Positions 16,331 to 23,544 of a stretch of DNA of 24,474 bases are shown piece after piece (within the stretch, counting starts at the first letter, position 1; every line of letters starts with the position of its first letter). Position numbers and translations under genes: made by a program. The notes under the pieces are model-generated. The model was not told where the DNA came from. It worked only from the letters and a program-made list of their open reading frames with translations, and did no database searches. The DNA is from Stercoripulliclostridium_A sp963642145. GTDB lineage: Bacteria > Bacillota > Clostridia > Christensenellales > DTU072. The stretch spans positions 1 through 24,474 of the forward strand of contig CAVIFU010000023.1 of assembly GCA_963642145.1 (NCBI GenBank). Reading direction: 5' to 3'.

Positions 16331-16810
16331 ATGCCGGAAAACAATACGCCCGCCACGCCGGAAGTCGATCCGCGTATCGAGAAAACTCCGGGCGCCGGTA
16401 AAAAAGGTATGATCATCAGATATGCGGTTGCCGTTGCTTTGGCAACCGCTATCGTCGTTGTTGTGCTTGCTATCCGCGGCGTCTTTTCGGAAAGTTTGGA
16501 GTCAAAAGATCTCGTCAGGCATTTCTCTGACGCGTTTTTCGTCTCGGGCGGACTCCTCATCTGCTTCGCGGCTCTGGCTTGGAGCGGTAGGCACGGCACG
16601 TTCGACGGTCTCGGCTATTGGGGCTCGCTGTTTATCCAACGCTGGACCAACAACAAAAAGAATTGGAAGGCAAAAGAATCCTACGCCGAGTACAAAGAGC
16701 GCGTCCATAACCCGGATAAACGTCGCCCGATCGCGTACCTCAGCATAGTAGGGGGCGTGTACTTCGCCGTTTCCATAATCCTTTTGATTGTCTGGTATCA
16801 GGCGTTTTAG
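16331..16810 (+). CDS. Small two-helix membrane protein at the end of the opp operon (DUF3899-like)
   Basis: This 159-residue protein starts at ATG 16331, one base after the oppF stop, with GAGG at 16321-16324. The TTG at 16319 is a possible but less likely start. It has three hydrophobic stretches: about 26-48 (MIIRYAVAVALATAIVVVVL), 66-85 (DAFFVSGGLLICFAAL) and a C-terminal one at about 136-156. The middle region, a DAFFVSGG motif followed by a W...GTFDGLGYWGS segment, resembles my memory of DUF3899, a Bacillota family of unknown function. Its place directly before the operon terminator suggests a link to the transporter, but no function can be assigned. Confidence 0.8.
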   Translation: MPENNTPATPEVDPRIEKTPGAGKKGMIIRYAVAVALATAIVVVVLAIRGVFSESLESKDLVRHFSDAFFVSGGLLICFAALAWSGRHGTFDGLGYWGSLFIQRWTNNKKNWKAKESYAEYKERVHNPDKRRPIAYLSIVGGVYFAVSIILLIVWYQAF

Positions 16811-16824
16811 TCGGTATTAAATAG

Positions 16825-16858
16825 AACGGCGCAAGCAGTGCTTGCGCCGTTTTGTTTT
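16825..16858 (+). terminator. Factor-independent terminator of the opp operon
   Basis: An 11-bp G/C-rich stem (16825-16835 with 16841-16851), loop CAGTG, is followed by TTGTTTT. The pairing can extend by two further bases into the loop. On the opposite strand the trailing sequence is only weakly U-rich, so it serves mainly the + strand. Confidence 0.9.
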
Positions 16859-16888
16859 GGGTTTTTGCCGTTTTTTGTGGTTTTGGCG

Positions 16889-18253
16889 TTATTTGATGAA
16901 AGCCGAGAAGGCTTTGTGCGCTTCGTATAGGTCGGCTTTGGATATGACTTCGTAGGGCGCGTGCATCGAAAGTACCGGCACGCCGACGTCTACCGTCTCG
17001 ATGTTGTACTTGGATAGGTATTTCGCCACCGTTCCGCCTCCGCCGAGATCAACTCTGCCGAGTTCGCCCGTTTGCCAAATCACGTTCGCCGACTCGAATA
17101 TACCGCGCAGATAGCCGATATATTCCGCCGAAGCGTCGTTGGAACCGCTCTTACCGCGCGAACCGGTAAACTTGTTCATCGCCACGCCGTGTCCCATGTA
17201 GGAAGCGTTCAGCTCCTCAAACGCGCTCTTGAAGCTCGGATCGTAGCCGGCGGTTACGTCCGCCGATATGCATTTGGAAAGCGATCTGACAAGCGCGGAC
17301 GATACGCCGTAACTTGCCGCGATAACGTCGATAATGTCGCCGATTACCACGCATTGCATGCCCGTATTGCCCTCGGAACCGATCTCCTCTTTGTCCGCGA
17401 GTATGGTCACAACCGTTTGATCCGTGTCCGACTCGAGAGTCGCCGTTATCTCGGGATAAGCGCAAACTCTGTCGTCATGTCCGTAACTTGCGATAAACGA
17501 ACGATCGAATCCGACGTCGCGCGCCTTGAATGCCGGCACCGCCTCGATTTCCGCACTCAAAAAGTCCTCTTCCGTAATGCCGTAGGCGTCGTTGAGAATC
17601 TTGAGCACGCCGAGTTTGACGGCGTCCTTTTCTTCATCATCCGCCGGTATTCCGCCTACAAGGATGTTCAGATGCTCAGGGTCAAACGCATTCGAAACCG
17701 GCTTCGTAGATATTTCCTGCGAGAGGTGCGGCAACAAATCGCTTATGCAGAAAATGGGATCCTCATCCTTTTCACCCACGTTTATGGTTACCGAAGTGCC
17801 GTTTTTGAGTACCACAACTCCGTGTAAAGCAAGCGGAATCGTCAGCCACTGATATTTCTTGATGCCGCCGTAGTAATGCGTCTTGAAGTACGCCATGTCG
17901 CTTGCCTCGTACAGCGGTACCTGCTTGAGGTCCAGCCTCGGACTGTCTACGTGCGCCACAAGGATGCGTATGCCGTTCTTCTCGAGGTTAGCCTTGCTCC
18001 CCGCGCGAACGATGAACAGGCTCTTGCCGCGATTGTCGTAGTAGAGTTTGTCCCCCTCGCGTATCGGGGCGCCCATGCGGTACGCCTTGTAGCCGCGAGC
18101 CTCCGCCATGGTCACCGTTTCCGCCACGGCTTCACGCTCGGTTTTGCCGTTGTCGAGGTATTTTTTGTACCCTTCGCCGTACGCGTTGATAGTCGCGCGC
18201 TCTTCGGCAGTGCGCTTCTCGTTGGCGTTCGTTCTCTTATAAGTCAAATCCAT
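16889..18253 (-). CDS. M18 family zinc aminopeptidase
   Basis: This 454-residue cytosolic metallo-aminopeptidase removes N-terminal residues from peptides. The family motifs are in order: HVDSPR with His101, GHDDRVCAY with Asp260/261, ADKEEIGSEG with Glu289/290, SADVTAGYDP with Asp332, and SMHAPYE with His431. Together they supply the co-catalytic metal ligands and the general base expected for M18. The length fits the family. The start ATG (complement of 18251-18253) has GGAGG five bases upstream (18259-18263). It is convergent with the opp operon, and it could degrade peptides imported by Opp; this link is inferred from position only. Confidence 0.94.
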   Translation of the reverse strand: MDLTYKRTNANEKRTAEERATINAYGEGYKKYLDNGKTEREAVAETVTMAEARGYKAYRMGAPIREGDKLYYDNRGKSLFIVRAGSKANLEKNGIRILVAHVDSPRLDLKQVPLYEASDMAYFKTHYYGGIKKYQWLTIPLALHGVVVLKNGTSVTINVGEKDEDPIFCISDLLPHLSQEISTKPVSNAFDPEHLNILVGGIPADDEEKDAVKLGVLKILNDAYGITEEDFLSAEIEAVPAFKARDVGFDRSFIASYGHDDRVCAYPEITATLESDTDQTVVTILADKEEIGSEGNTGMQCVVIGDIIDVIAASYGVSSALVRSLSKCISADVTAGYDPSFKSAFEELNASYMGHGVAMNKFTGSRGKSGSNDASAEYIGYLRGIFESANVIWQTGELGRVDLGGGGTVAKYLSKYNIETVDVGVPVLSMHAPYEVISKADLYEAHKAFSAFIK

Positions 18254-18285
18254 TTTAGCCTCCGATGTTTATTTTTTATGCTTAG

Positions 18286-18314
18286 ATTATAGCATTTTTT
18301 GTTTCTTATGTATA
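18286..18314 (-). promoter_or_regulatory. Promoter of the M18 aminopeptidase gene
   Basis: On the - strand, TATACA (18314-18309) and TATAAT (18291-18286) are spaced by 17 bases. The 5' UTR would be about 25 bases and contain the GGAGG. The aminopeptidase therefore need not depend on read-through from the ATP-grasp gene. Confidence 0.65.
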
Positions 18315-18362
18315 CCGATTTTGCCCAATCCGAGATGGTTTCGTCGTTTGCGCAAGTCCTAA

Positions 18363-19211
18363 TTACAGCCGTTTATCGCGCAACACGGACAAAATATGCT
18401 CGGCGTATGCCCCGGCAACGTTGACGCCGGTAATCGACTCTATGCCGCGGAAAAAGGCGTTTGAATTGATTTCGCATATCGTCGGCGAACCGTCCGCGTT
18501 TAGCAGAATATCCACGCCGCAGTAGTCCGAACTCACCGCTTCGGATGCCCGAATCGCGATATTTCGTATATCATCGGTAAGCCGATAAGCGCGCGCGACG
18601 CCGCCTTCGGCGATGTTGGAGCGGAAGTCGTGCTCGTTTACGCGTTCCATACACGCAACCGCCTTGCCGCCGATGACTATTACGCGAATGTCGCGACCTT
18701 TGGAGCTCGATACGTAGCGTTGGTAGAGGTGCGGAGTTGTGCGGTACTTCGTAATCAGCGACCGCAACTCGTCGGCGTCGTTGACGAGGAAAACGCCTTC
18801 ACCCAAAGAACTCTTGTTTAGCTTGAATACGAGCGGTAATCCGAGCGTGGCTGTCACGTAGTCGCATTCGGCGTCTGTCACCGGCGCGCCGTCCGTGTAA
18901 GAAAACGCCCCGGAAATCGTCTCGGGATATGGGACGCCGCTTTGCTCCAAAGCGAGGTACGTCAGCATTTTGTCATCGCAAAGCGCTATCGTTCGGGAAG
19001 AATCGAACAGCGGCAAGCCTTCGCATTCCAAACGTCGGGCTGTGTAGATGTCCTTATCGAGGAATACGCAAAAATCATAGCCCGCCGAGCATACGTTTAC
19101 GTCGGGCACGATGTCCGTGCTTACTCCGCGCGCCGCAAATTCTTCCGCGAGACGTGCGGCTTGGTGTTTGCCGATACCGCTGAAAGCGTTGATTACGATG
19201 AGTCCTTGCAT
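18363..19211 (-). CDS. RimK-like ATP-grasp ligase
   Basis: This 282-residue enzyme belongs to the RimK/ATP-grasp superfamily, which joins an amino acid or amine to a carboxylate through an acyl phosphate. The N-terminal strand GLIVINAF (3-10) starts the pre-ATP-grasp domain. ATP-binding elements include FKLNKSSLGEGV (129-140, Lys130), LYQRYV (162-167) and GRDIRVIVIGG (172-182). Metal ligands are Asp234 in CGVDIL and Glu247/Asn249 in CEINSNAFFRGIE. The acceptor is unknown; family members act on ribosomal protein S6, coenzyme F420, LysW or small molecules. The start codon is only six bases from a TATAAT and has no ribosome binding site. The gap to the aminopeptidase gene downstream is 109 bases. 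Confidence 0.88.
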   Translation of the reverse strand: MQGLIVINAFSGIGKHQAARLAEEFAARGVSTDIVPDVNVCSAGYDFCVFLDKDIYTARRLECEGLPLFDSSRTIALCDDKMLTYLALEQSGVPYPETISGAFSYTDGAPVTDAECDYVTATLGLPLVFKLNKSSLGEGVFLVNDADELRSLITKYRTTPHLYQRYVSSSKGRDIRVIVIGGKAVACMERVNEHDFRSNIAEGGVARAYRLTDDIRNIAIRASEAVSSDYCGVDILLNADGSPTICEINSNAFFRGIESITGVNVAGAYAEHILSVLRDKRL

Positions 19212-19217
19212 ACTTAA

Positions 19218-19246
19218 ATTATAGCATAGATCGCGGACGCGGACAA
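19218..19246 (-). promoter_or_regulatory. Promoter abutting the ATP-grasp start codon
   Basis: On the - strand, TTGTCC (19246-19241), a 17-base spacer and TATAAT (19223-19218) precede the ATG at 19211 by six bases. Initiation seven bases after the -10 would fall at the A of the ATG, so a leaderless message is predicted. Confidence 0.6.
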
Positions 19247-19307
19247 TGTTTTGCGCAAGGTTTGTGCTTTTTGTCGCGGCGCGCGGAAATTAAAAAGTAA
19301 ATAACCC

Positions 19308-19336
19308 TTGCATAACGTGCGCGCGTATGCTATAAT
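19308..19336 (+). promoter_or_regulatory. Extended -10 promoter for the GLUG lipoprotein gene
   Basis: TTGCAT (19308-19313) and TATAAT (19331-19336) are 17 bases apart, and TGC directly before the hexamer makes an extended -10. A transcript from about 19343 reaches the GGGAG ribosome binding site at 19361-19365. Confidence 0.8.
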
Positions 19337-19370
19337 GCGAGCGTAATATATAGGTGCATCGGGAGTCGAC

Positions 19371-21482
19371 ATGAATAAACGCAAAAAAACCTTGATCTTT
19401 ATTATTATCGCGCTTATCGGTTGCGTAGCCTTGACCGGTTGCGTGAGCAGTAGCGCTTTGGCTGAAAGAGGTGAAGGCAGTTTGTCCGGTCTGACGCTTG
19501 CTCCGAGCAATGAAGAAGTCGTGCCGACTTCACATAAGATTTCTTTTTATACCGGCACCGACCAAAAAATCGATTCGGTAGACGTAGTCATTTTGGAAAA
19601 AGCGCCCGTACCGGAGCGGAACGGTTACACGTTCGAGGGCTGGTATTTGACATCGAATTGCACCGGCACACCCGTTACTTTCCCCTTTACCCCGGATAGG
19701 GACACAACTCTATATGCCAAGTGGGTAAGCAAGGAAGCTATCAAAATAACCAATGTTGACGAGCTGTTTGCCATAAACGAAGAGCCGTCGAAAGAATATG
19801 TGCTGGACGCAGACATAGATTTGAGCAACTTCAACAGGTATGAAGAAAAGTACAGCGACGGTACGTTTTTAGGTTACAAGTACGATACTCCGCATGAGGC
19901 AAGCGACGATGAAACCGATGAGGAAGCGAAGAAGTACAACGAAAGACACAAAAACTCCTGGATACCGATTTGCGGCGGAGTGGGAGAGGCGTTTTCCGGC
20001 ACGTTTGACGGCAACGGGCACTCCATAATCGGTTTGAAAATAGTGGTTACTTCCGCAGATCAAGACGATCAGTTTAACTATTTACCGATCGGGCTGTTCG
20101 GTAAAGTTACCGGAACCGTCCGCAACGTGATTATCGATAACGCCGAAATCACGATTGACGGTGACGCGTCGCTCTTCTACATCGGCGCGGTTGCCGGTTG
20201 GGTAACCGACGGCGGTAAAATCAATTATTGCAACGTAGTCGCTACCATCAAGAATCCGGAAATCGTATACGAAAGCACGATTTGGGATTCGTTGTTCGGC
20301 AGTTATGCCACGCCTACCGAAAACACTTATATGGGCGGAGTGGTAGGTTATGTCGAGGGCGCTACCATAGAGGGATGCGTTTCCGAAGGATCCGTTACCT
20401 CCGAGTCCAATGCTGACGCCGTATACATGGGCGGTTTGGTCGGATGCGTAAGCGCGAGTACGGATAGCACGACAAATGCCGTTACCCAAGAGGCAAAAGT
20501 TACCAAGAGCAACTCTACCGCTTATGTCAAAGGCAGGTATGCCGGCGGCTTGGTGGGATACAACAACGGAGCAATTCAATCTTGCTTTGCAAAAGGCAAT
20601 GTTGAAGGTTCGCGTTCGTATCCGGCGATAGCGGGCGGACTTGTCGGATACAACTACACACTCGGGACAATATCGCGTTCATACGCAACCGGCAAGGTAT
20701 CCGCGCGCACGGCAGGCGGACTTGTGGGAGTCAACGTCTTCGACTACGCTACGGCAGACGGCGGCACGATAAGCGACGCTTACGCAGGAGGCGACGTCGA
20801 GGCGTCGGAATTTGCAGGTGGGCTTGTAGGACGCGCCGTAGCCGATATGCCCGTAAACGGCAGAGCCGGATACAGCACCAAGGTATTTGATCCGGCATCG
20901 ATTTCCGATTCAAAGACTTCTTCTTCGACTCAAAGCAAGTTCTACATAATCCAAAGATGCTTGGCTTACGGCAGCGTTAAGGCGGAAGCGGCAAATACCA
21001 CGTTTAAGGATTATACCGGCAAGGAATCCACCGCCCCCGTCTATTATCCCGTATACGCCGGTAGCGTGATAGGACAAGCTTATGAATTACTTATACAAGG
21101 TTGCGTAGGGTTCGGCAATGTGTACGGCAGTTCTTCTCGTCCGATAACAACTACGGAAGACGGTAAGCAAAGCGGCGAGGCTTATAACCCTGCCTACGCC
21201 GATAACTTCGTCGGACAGAGTTCCAATTCCGTCCATGGCAACGATTACGAAAAAGTTTATGTTTCGGAAGGCGTGCAAGTAACGCGCAACAACCTCACCG
21301 TAGTGTACGACGATAAGGAAGCGACGAGCGAGACGTTCGTATCATACAACAACGCCGACGCCGTGGGATACGACAGCTTAAACGGCGCGTCGTTTTATAG
21401 CGGATTAGGGTTCGATACGGGCAGTGTTTGGAACGTAAGCAATTTGGATGTAGAGAAGGGCGCATACCCCACATTAGAGTGA
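19371..21482 (+). CDS. Surface lipoprotein with InlB B-type repeat and GLUG repeats
   Basis: This 703-residue exported lipoprotein has a basic N-terminus, a hydrophobic core and a lipobox LTGC with Cys24. Residues about 55-120 match the Listeria-Bacteroides/InlB B-repeat pattern (FYTG...P.RNGYTFEGWYL...TTLYAKW). From about 235 to 490 there are repeated GLUG-type units: GGVVGYVEGATIEGC, GGLVGYNNGAIQSCFAKGNV, GGLVGYNYTLGTISRSYATG, GGLVGVN and GGLVGRAV, each followed by a Y/F-A-G-x-V strand. GLUG proteins are typically adhesin-like extracellular repeats. It has its own promoter. Its stop overlaps the start of the next gene by one base. No enzymatic motif is visible. Confidence 0.88.
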   Translation: MNKRKKTLIFIIIALIGCVALTGCVSSSALAERGEGSLSGLTLAPSNEEVVPTSHKISFYTGTDQKIDSVDVVILEKAPVPERNGYTFEGWYLTSNCTGTPVTFPFTPDRDTTLYAKWVSKEAIKITNVDELFAINEEPSKEYVLDADIDLSNFNRYEEKYSDGTFLGYKYDTPHEASDDETDEEAKKYNERHKNSWIPICGGVGEAFSGTFDGNGHSIIGLKIVVTSADQDDQFNYLPIGLFGKVTGTVRNVIIDNAEITIDGDASLFYIGAVAGWVTDGGKINYCNVVATIKNPEIVYESTIWDSLFGSYATPTENTYMGGVVGYVEGATIEGCVSEGSVTSESNADAVYMGGLVGCVSASTDSTTNAVTQEAKVTKSNSTAYVKGRYAGGLVGYNNGAIQSCFAKGNVEGSRSYPAIAGGLVGYNYTLGTISRSYATGKVSARTAGGLVGVNVFDYATADGGTISDAYAGGDVEASEFAGGLVGRAVADMPVNGRAGYSTKVFDPASISDSKTSSSTQSKFYIIQRCLAYGSVKAEAANTTFKDYTGKESTAPVYYPVYAGSVIGQAYELLIQGCVGFGNVYGSSSRPITTTEDGKQSGEAYNPAYADNFVGQSSNSVHGNDYEKVYVSEGVQVTRNNLTVVYDDKEATSETFVSYNNADAVGYDSLNGASFYSGLGFDTGSVWNVSNLDVEKGAYPTLE

Positions 21483-22033
21483 TGTTTTCAGCAAAGATCG
21501 ATATAAACGAAAAAGACTATCTCAAATGCAACAGATACTATCTCAAGAAGTATCTCGGAATCAGGGAGTACATACTTGTCGCCTTGCTGATATGCGGCGG
21601 CTTGTTTTTGTACCTTGCGTTTGACCAATGGCTGATACTCCTTTTGTGCGGTATTGCCGTACTTCTGATGGCAATAGCCGTTTTGGTTTATCTTGTAGTC
21701 GCACGCAAAAGTTTCAGTGAAGAGTTTACCAAGCGCAACACGTATATATGGGAGATTAGGTTCCTTGAAGACGAGTTTGAGGTTACCACACTTGAAGAAA
21801 ACGGCGAAAAACCTTATACCGAAAAACGTCCTTACGCTACTATAGACAAGGTTGCCGTACTCAAAGACAGGGTATATATTTTTGCAGGACCCGCTACCAT
21901 GTATTATATCAAGTACGACGCCATGACGGAAGGCAACTTCATAGAATTTTGCGAGTTTGTCAAAAAGAAGATCGAGCCGTCTAAATTCAAGATGAAGGAT
22001 TCGCGCAAGAAGCACCGTCAATATCCGTACTGA
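21482..22033 (+). CDS. YcxB-like membrane protein
   Basis: This 183-residue protein starts at ATG 21482, which shares its A with the preceding TGA; a TTG at 21428 inside the previous gene is rejected. Two adjacent membrane helices lie at about 31-50 and 51-72 (LVALLICGGLFLYLAF, ILLLCGIAVLLMAIAVLVYL). They are followed by a soluble beta-rich half with RPYATIDKVAVLKDRVYIFAG and a basic C-terminus. This layout, with the Y-x-x-I-x-K-V...D-x-x-Y-I/L motif, matches the YcxB-like family of Bacillota, whose function is unknown. The one-base overlap suggests co-translation with the lipoprotein. Confidence 0.82.
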   Translation: MFSAKIDINEKDYLKCNRYYLKKYLGIREYILVALLICGGLFLYLAFDQWLILLLCGIAVLLMAIAVLVYLVVARKSFSEEFTKRNTYIWEIRFLEDEFEVTTLEENGEKPYTEKRPYATIDKVAVLKDRVYIFAGPATMYYIKYDAMTEGNFIEFCEFVKKKIEPSKFKMKDSRKKHRQYPY

Positions 22034-22061
22034 GTTCCATACATGATCATCCGTTATTCTC

Positions 22062-22100
22062 AAAAAAAAGAGGTTGTCGAGTTTATTCGGCAACCTCTTT
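22062..22100 (-). terminator. Terminator of the alpha/beta hydrolase gene
   Basis: A 14-bp stem (22087-22100 with 22067-22080, one G-U pair), loop of six bases, is followed on the - strand by an uninterrupted run of T (the A-run at 22062-22069). On the + strand the arm ends CTCTTT without a following T-run, so it is a weaker terminator for the YcxB-like gene. Confidence 0.85.
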
Positions 22101-22121
22101 CAAGTATTTGTCGGTTATTTG

Positions 22122-23051
22122 TTATTCCGCCGCGTTTTTGGCGGTATCGCCGTTTTTGATTTCGCTCAGGAATTTATATACTTCCGCCATCGTGTCTTTG
22201 GAAGCTTTTGTCCAGAAGTTGAAATGATAGCAGTGGTTATCCATGAATTTGGTGGAATGAATTTCCTTGACGTCAACGCCGAGTTCTTTGAGTCGAGCAT
22301 ACAGAATTTCGCCTTGACCTTTGCAGAAGAAGTCCTGTTGCGCCATGGTTATCAAAGTTTTGGGGAAGTTGGCGTTTACCCAGTTGGTAGGGGAGACTTC
22401 AGCCAAATAGCGATATTCCGATTTGTTGGAGTAATCCTTGTTGAACTTGAATCCGAGGAAGCTCTCGGCAACGCTACGCACTATTCCGAAAGGTATCTTC
22501 ATATCGAGAGCCGCTATGAGATCGTACACGCCGCAGAAGCTTATTAAACCGGCAGGCTTTATGCCGACGTCGGGAAGATTGAGTCTTTCGCGGAGTTCGG
22601 GGTTGGTGAGCAGATCCGTAGTGTAAGTTGCGGAATATGCTCCGGAAGAATCACCGGTAATGACTACTTTGTCGAGATCGATGTTGTAGTCTTTGGCGAG
22701 GGTGTGCAGGTAATCAACCGCATGCAGGCAGTCTTCCGCGATTGACGGGAAGGGCGCTTTGGGTGCGAGCCTATAATTGATGTTTACTACAAACCAGCCT
22801 TGGTCTGCGTAAAGGTGGGCGAGGCTTTTGCGATGTTTTTTGTCGCCCTTGACGAATCCACCGCCGTGGATATTAAAGATAACAGGCATTTTCTCATCGG
22901 TTTTACGATAATAAACGTCGAGTTTGCACTCTTTGTGCGTATCGTCATAGCTAATATCCTTGACGCACTCTATATTCTTTTTGGAAATATAGTTTTGGGT
23001 AGGGTGGCACAATACGTCTATGAGCGCAAAAACAAATTCAGCTCTATTCAT
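22122..23051 (-). CDS. Alpha/beta hydrolase, hormone-sensitive-lipase type esterase
   Basis: This 309-residue predicted carboxylesterase has the HSL-family oxyanion motif HGGG at 62-65, nucleophile elbow GDSSG at 133-137 with Ser135, and the likely acid Asp240 (AQQDFFCKG). The catalytic His is His276 or His273 in NHCYHF. The INYRLAPKAPFPS segment (91-103) is typical of the family. No signal peptide is apparent, so it should act in the cytoplasm on short acyl esters, possibly deacetylating imported compounds. The start ATG (complement of 23049-23051) has GGAGG at 23062-23058. It is monocistronic between its own promoter and terminator. Confidence 0.92.
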   Translation of the reverse strand: MNRAEFVFALIDVLCHPTQNYISKKNIECVKDISYDDTHKECKLDVYYRKTDEKMPVIFNIHGGGFVKGDKKHRKSLAHLYADQGWFVVNINYRLAPKAPFPSIAEDCLHAVDYLHTLAKDYNIDLDKVVITGDSSGAYSATYTTDLLTNPELRERLNLPDVGIKPAGLISFCGVYDLIAALDMKIPFGIVRSVAESFLGFKFNKDYSNKSEYRYLAEVSPTNWVNANFPKTLITMAQQDFFCKGQGEILYARLKELGVDVKEIHSTKFMDNHCYHFNFWTKASKDTMAEVYKFLSEIKNGDTAKNAAE

Positions 23052-23078
23052 GGCTGTCCTCCGAATGTATTTTATGAT

Positions 23079-23118
23079 ATTTTAGCACCACTTGATTACA
23101 AAATCAACATATGTGGTG
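23079..23118 (-). promoter_or_regulatory. Promoter of the hydrolase gene with overlapping dyad
   Basis: On the - strand, TTGATT (23107-23102), a 17-base spacer and TAAAAT (23084-23079), preceded by TGC, form an extended promoter. The -35 is one half of an inverted repeat TTGATT-ACAA-AATCAA (23092-23107). Outside it lie CACCAC (23086-23091) and GTGGTG (23113-23118), a second matching pair. This dyad is a candidate operator. Confidence 0.6.
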
Positions 23119-23135
23119 AATTTTATAAATTATGT

Positions 23136-23164
23136 TTGACAAAACTAAAATGACGATATATAAT
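23136..23164 (+). promoter_or_regulatory. Consensus promoter of the tRNA-Arg gene
   Basis: TTGACA (23136-23141), 17 bases and TATAAT (23159-23164) form a full consensus promoter. The start would be near 23171, about 13 bases before the mature tRNA. Confidence 0.88.
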
Positions 23165-23183
23165 AGCTATCGTTAAGTGATAT

Positions 23184-23260
23184 GCGCCATTAGCTCAATT
23201 GGATAGAGCGTTGGTCTACGGAACCAAAGGTTAGGGATTCGAGCTCCTTATGGCGCGCCA
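23184..23260 (+). tRNA. tRNA-Arg (anticodon ACG), CCA encoded
   Basis: The 77 bases fold as a complete cloverleaf. The acceptor arms GCGCCAT (23184-23190) and ATGGCGC pair perfectly. The D-arm stem is GCTC/GAGC with GG in the loop. The anticodon stem TTGGT/ACCAA holds the loop CTACGGA, anticodon ACG. The variable loop has five bases. The T-arm AGGGA/TCCTT, with one G-U pair, holds TTCGAGC. Discriminator G and the CCA end are encoded. The A34 is expected to be read as inosine after TadA editing. Confidence 0.95.
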
Positions 23261-23263
23261 AAA

Positions 23264-23295
23264 AAATGAGACAGAGAGATCTGTCTTATTTTTTT
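23264..23295 (+). terminator. Terminator of the tRNA-Arg gene
   Basis: A 12-bp stem (23264-23275 with 23280-23291, one G-U pair), loop GAGA, runs into a T-tract (23289-23295). The pairing continues outward to a total of 20 bp (23256-23299), so its left arm includes the CCA end of the tRNA. Confidence 0.85.
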
Positions 23296-23299
23296 GGCG

Positions 23300-23418
23300 T
23301 GAGACAATACGAATAAGGAGCGAGAAAAGGGAGAAAATCGCGGTAGCGATTTGTTTGCTTTATGAAGTACAAACAAGTACTATTTATGTATTAGCGTTCC
23401 ACACAATGTAGAATAATA
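23300..23418. other. Non-coding stretch after the tRNA
   Basis: No open frame of note is visible. A small hairpin AAATCGC/GCGATTT (23335-23341 with 23346-23352) is followed by GTTTGCTTT and might be a secondary terminator. Confidence 0.4.
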
Positions 23419-23538
23419 AAAGTTTCGGACTTCAAAGTCTAGAACTTCATTATTTAATAAAGTTTCGGACTTCAAAGCCTAAAACTCTGTTTTTAGACAA
23501 AGTTTCTGACTTGTAATTCCAAAACTCTTGACAAATTT
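23419..23538. repeat. Three tandem 40-bp degenerate palindromic repeats
   Basis: Units start at 23419, 23459 and 23499, an exact 40-base period. Each begins AAAGTTTC(G/T)GACTT. The first 26 or so bases of each unit are imperfectly palindromic, with AGTTTCGGACTT opposing a later arm ending in (G/A)AACT around a two-base centre. The last 14 bases vary in sequence. The similarity falls from unit 1 to unit 3. The period is too short for a CRISPR array, and no cas gene is present. Confidence 0.75.
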
Positions 23539-23544
23539 TTTTGA

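Noticed and set aside
22074..22547. A 157-residue open frame on the + strand
   Set aside because: It is antisense to the alpha/beta hydrolase, whose catalytic motifs are complete, and begins inside the terminator hairpin.
23419..23538. A CRISPR array
   Set aside because: The period is only 40 bases, the units are degenerate, the variable parts are 14 bases, and no cas genes are seen.
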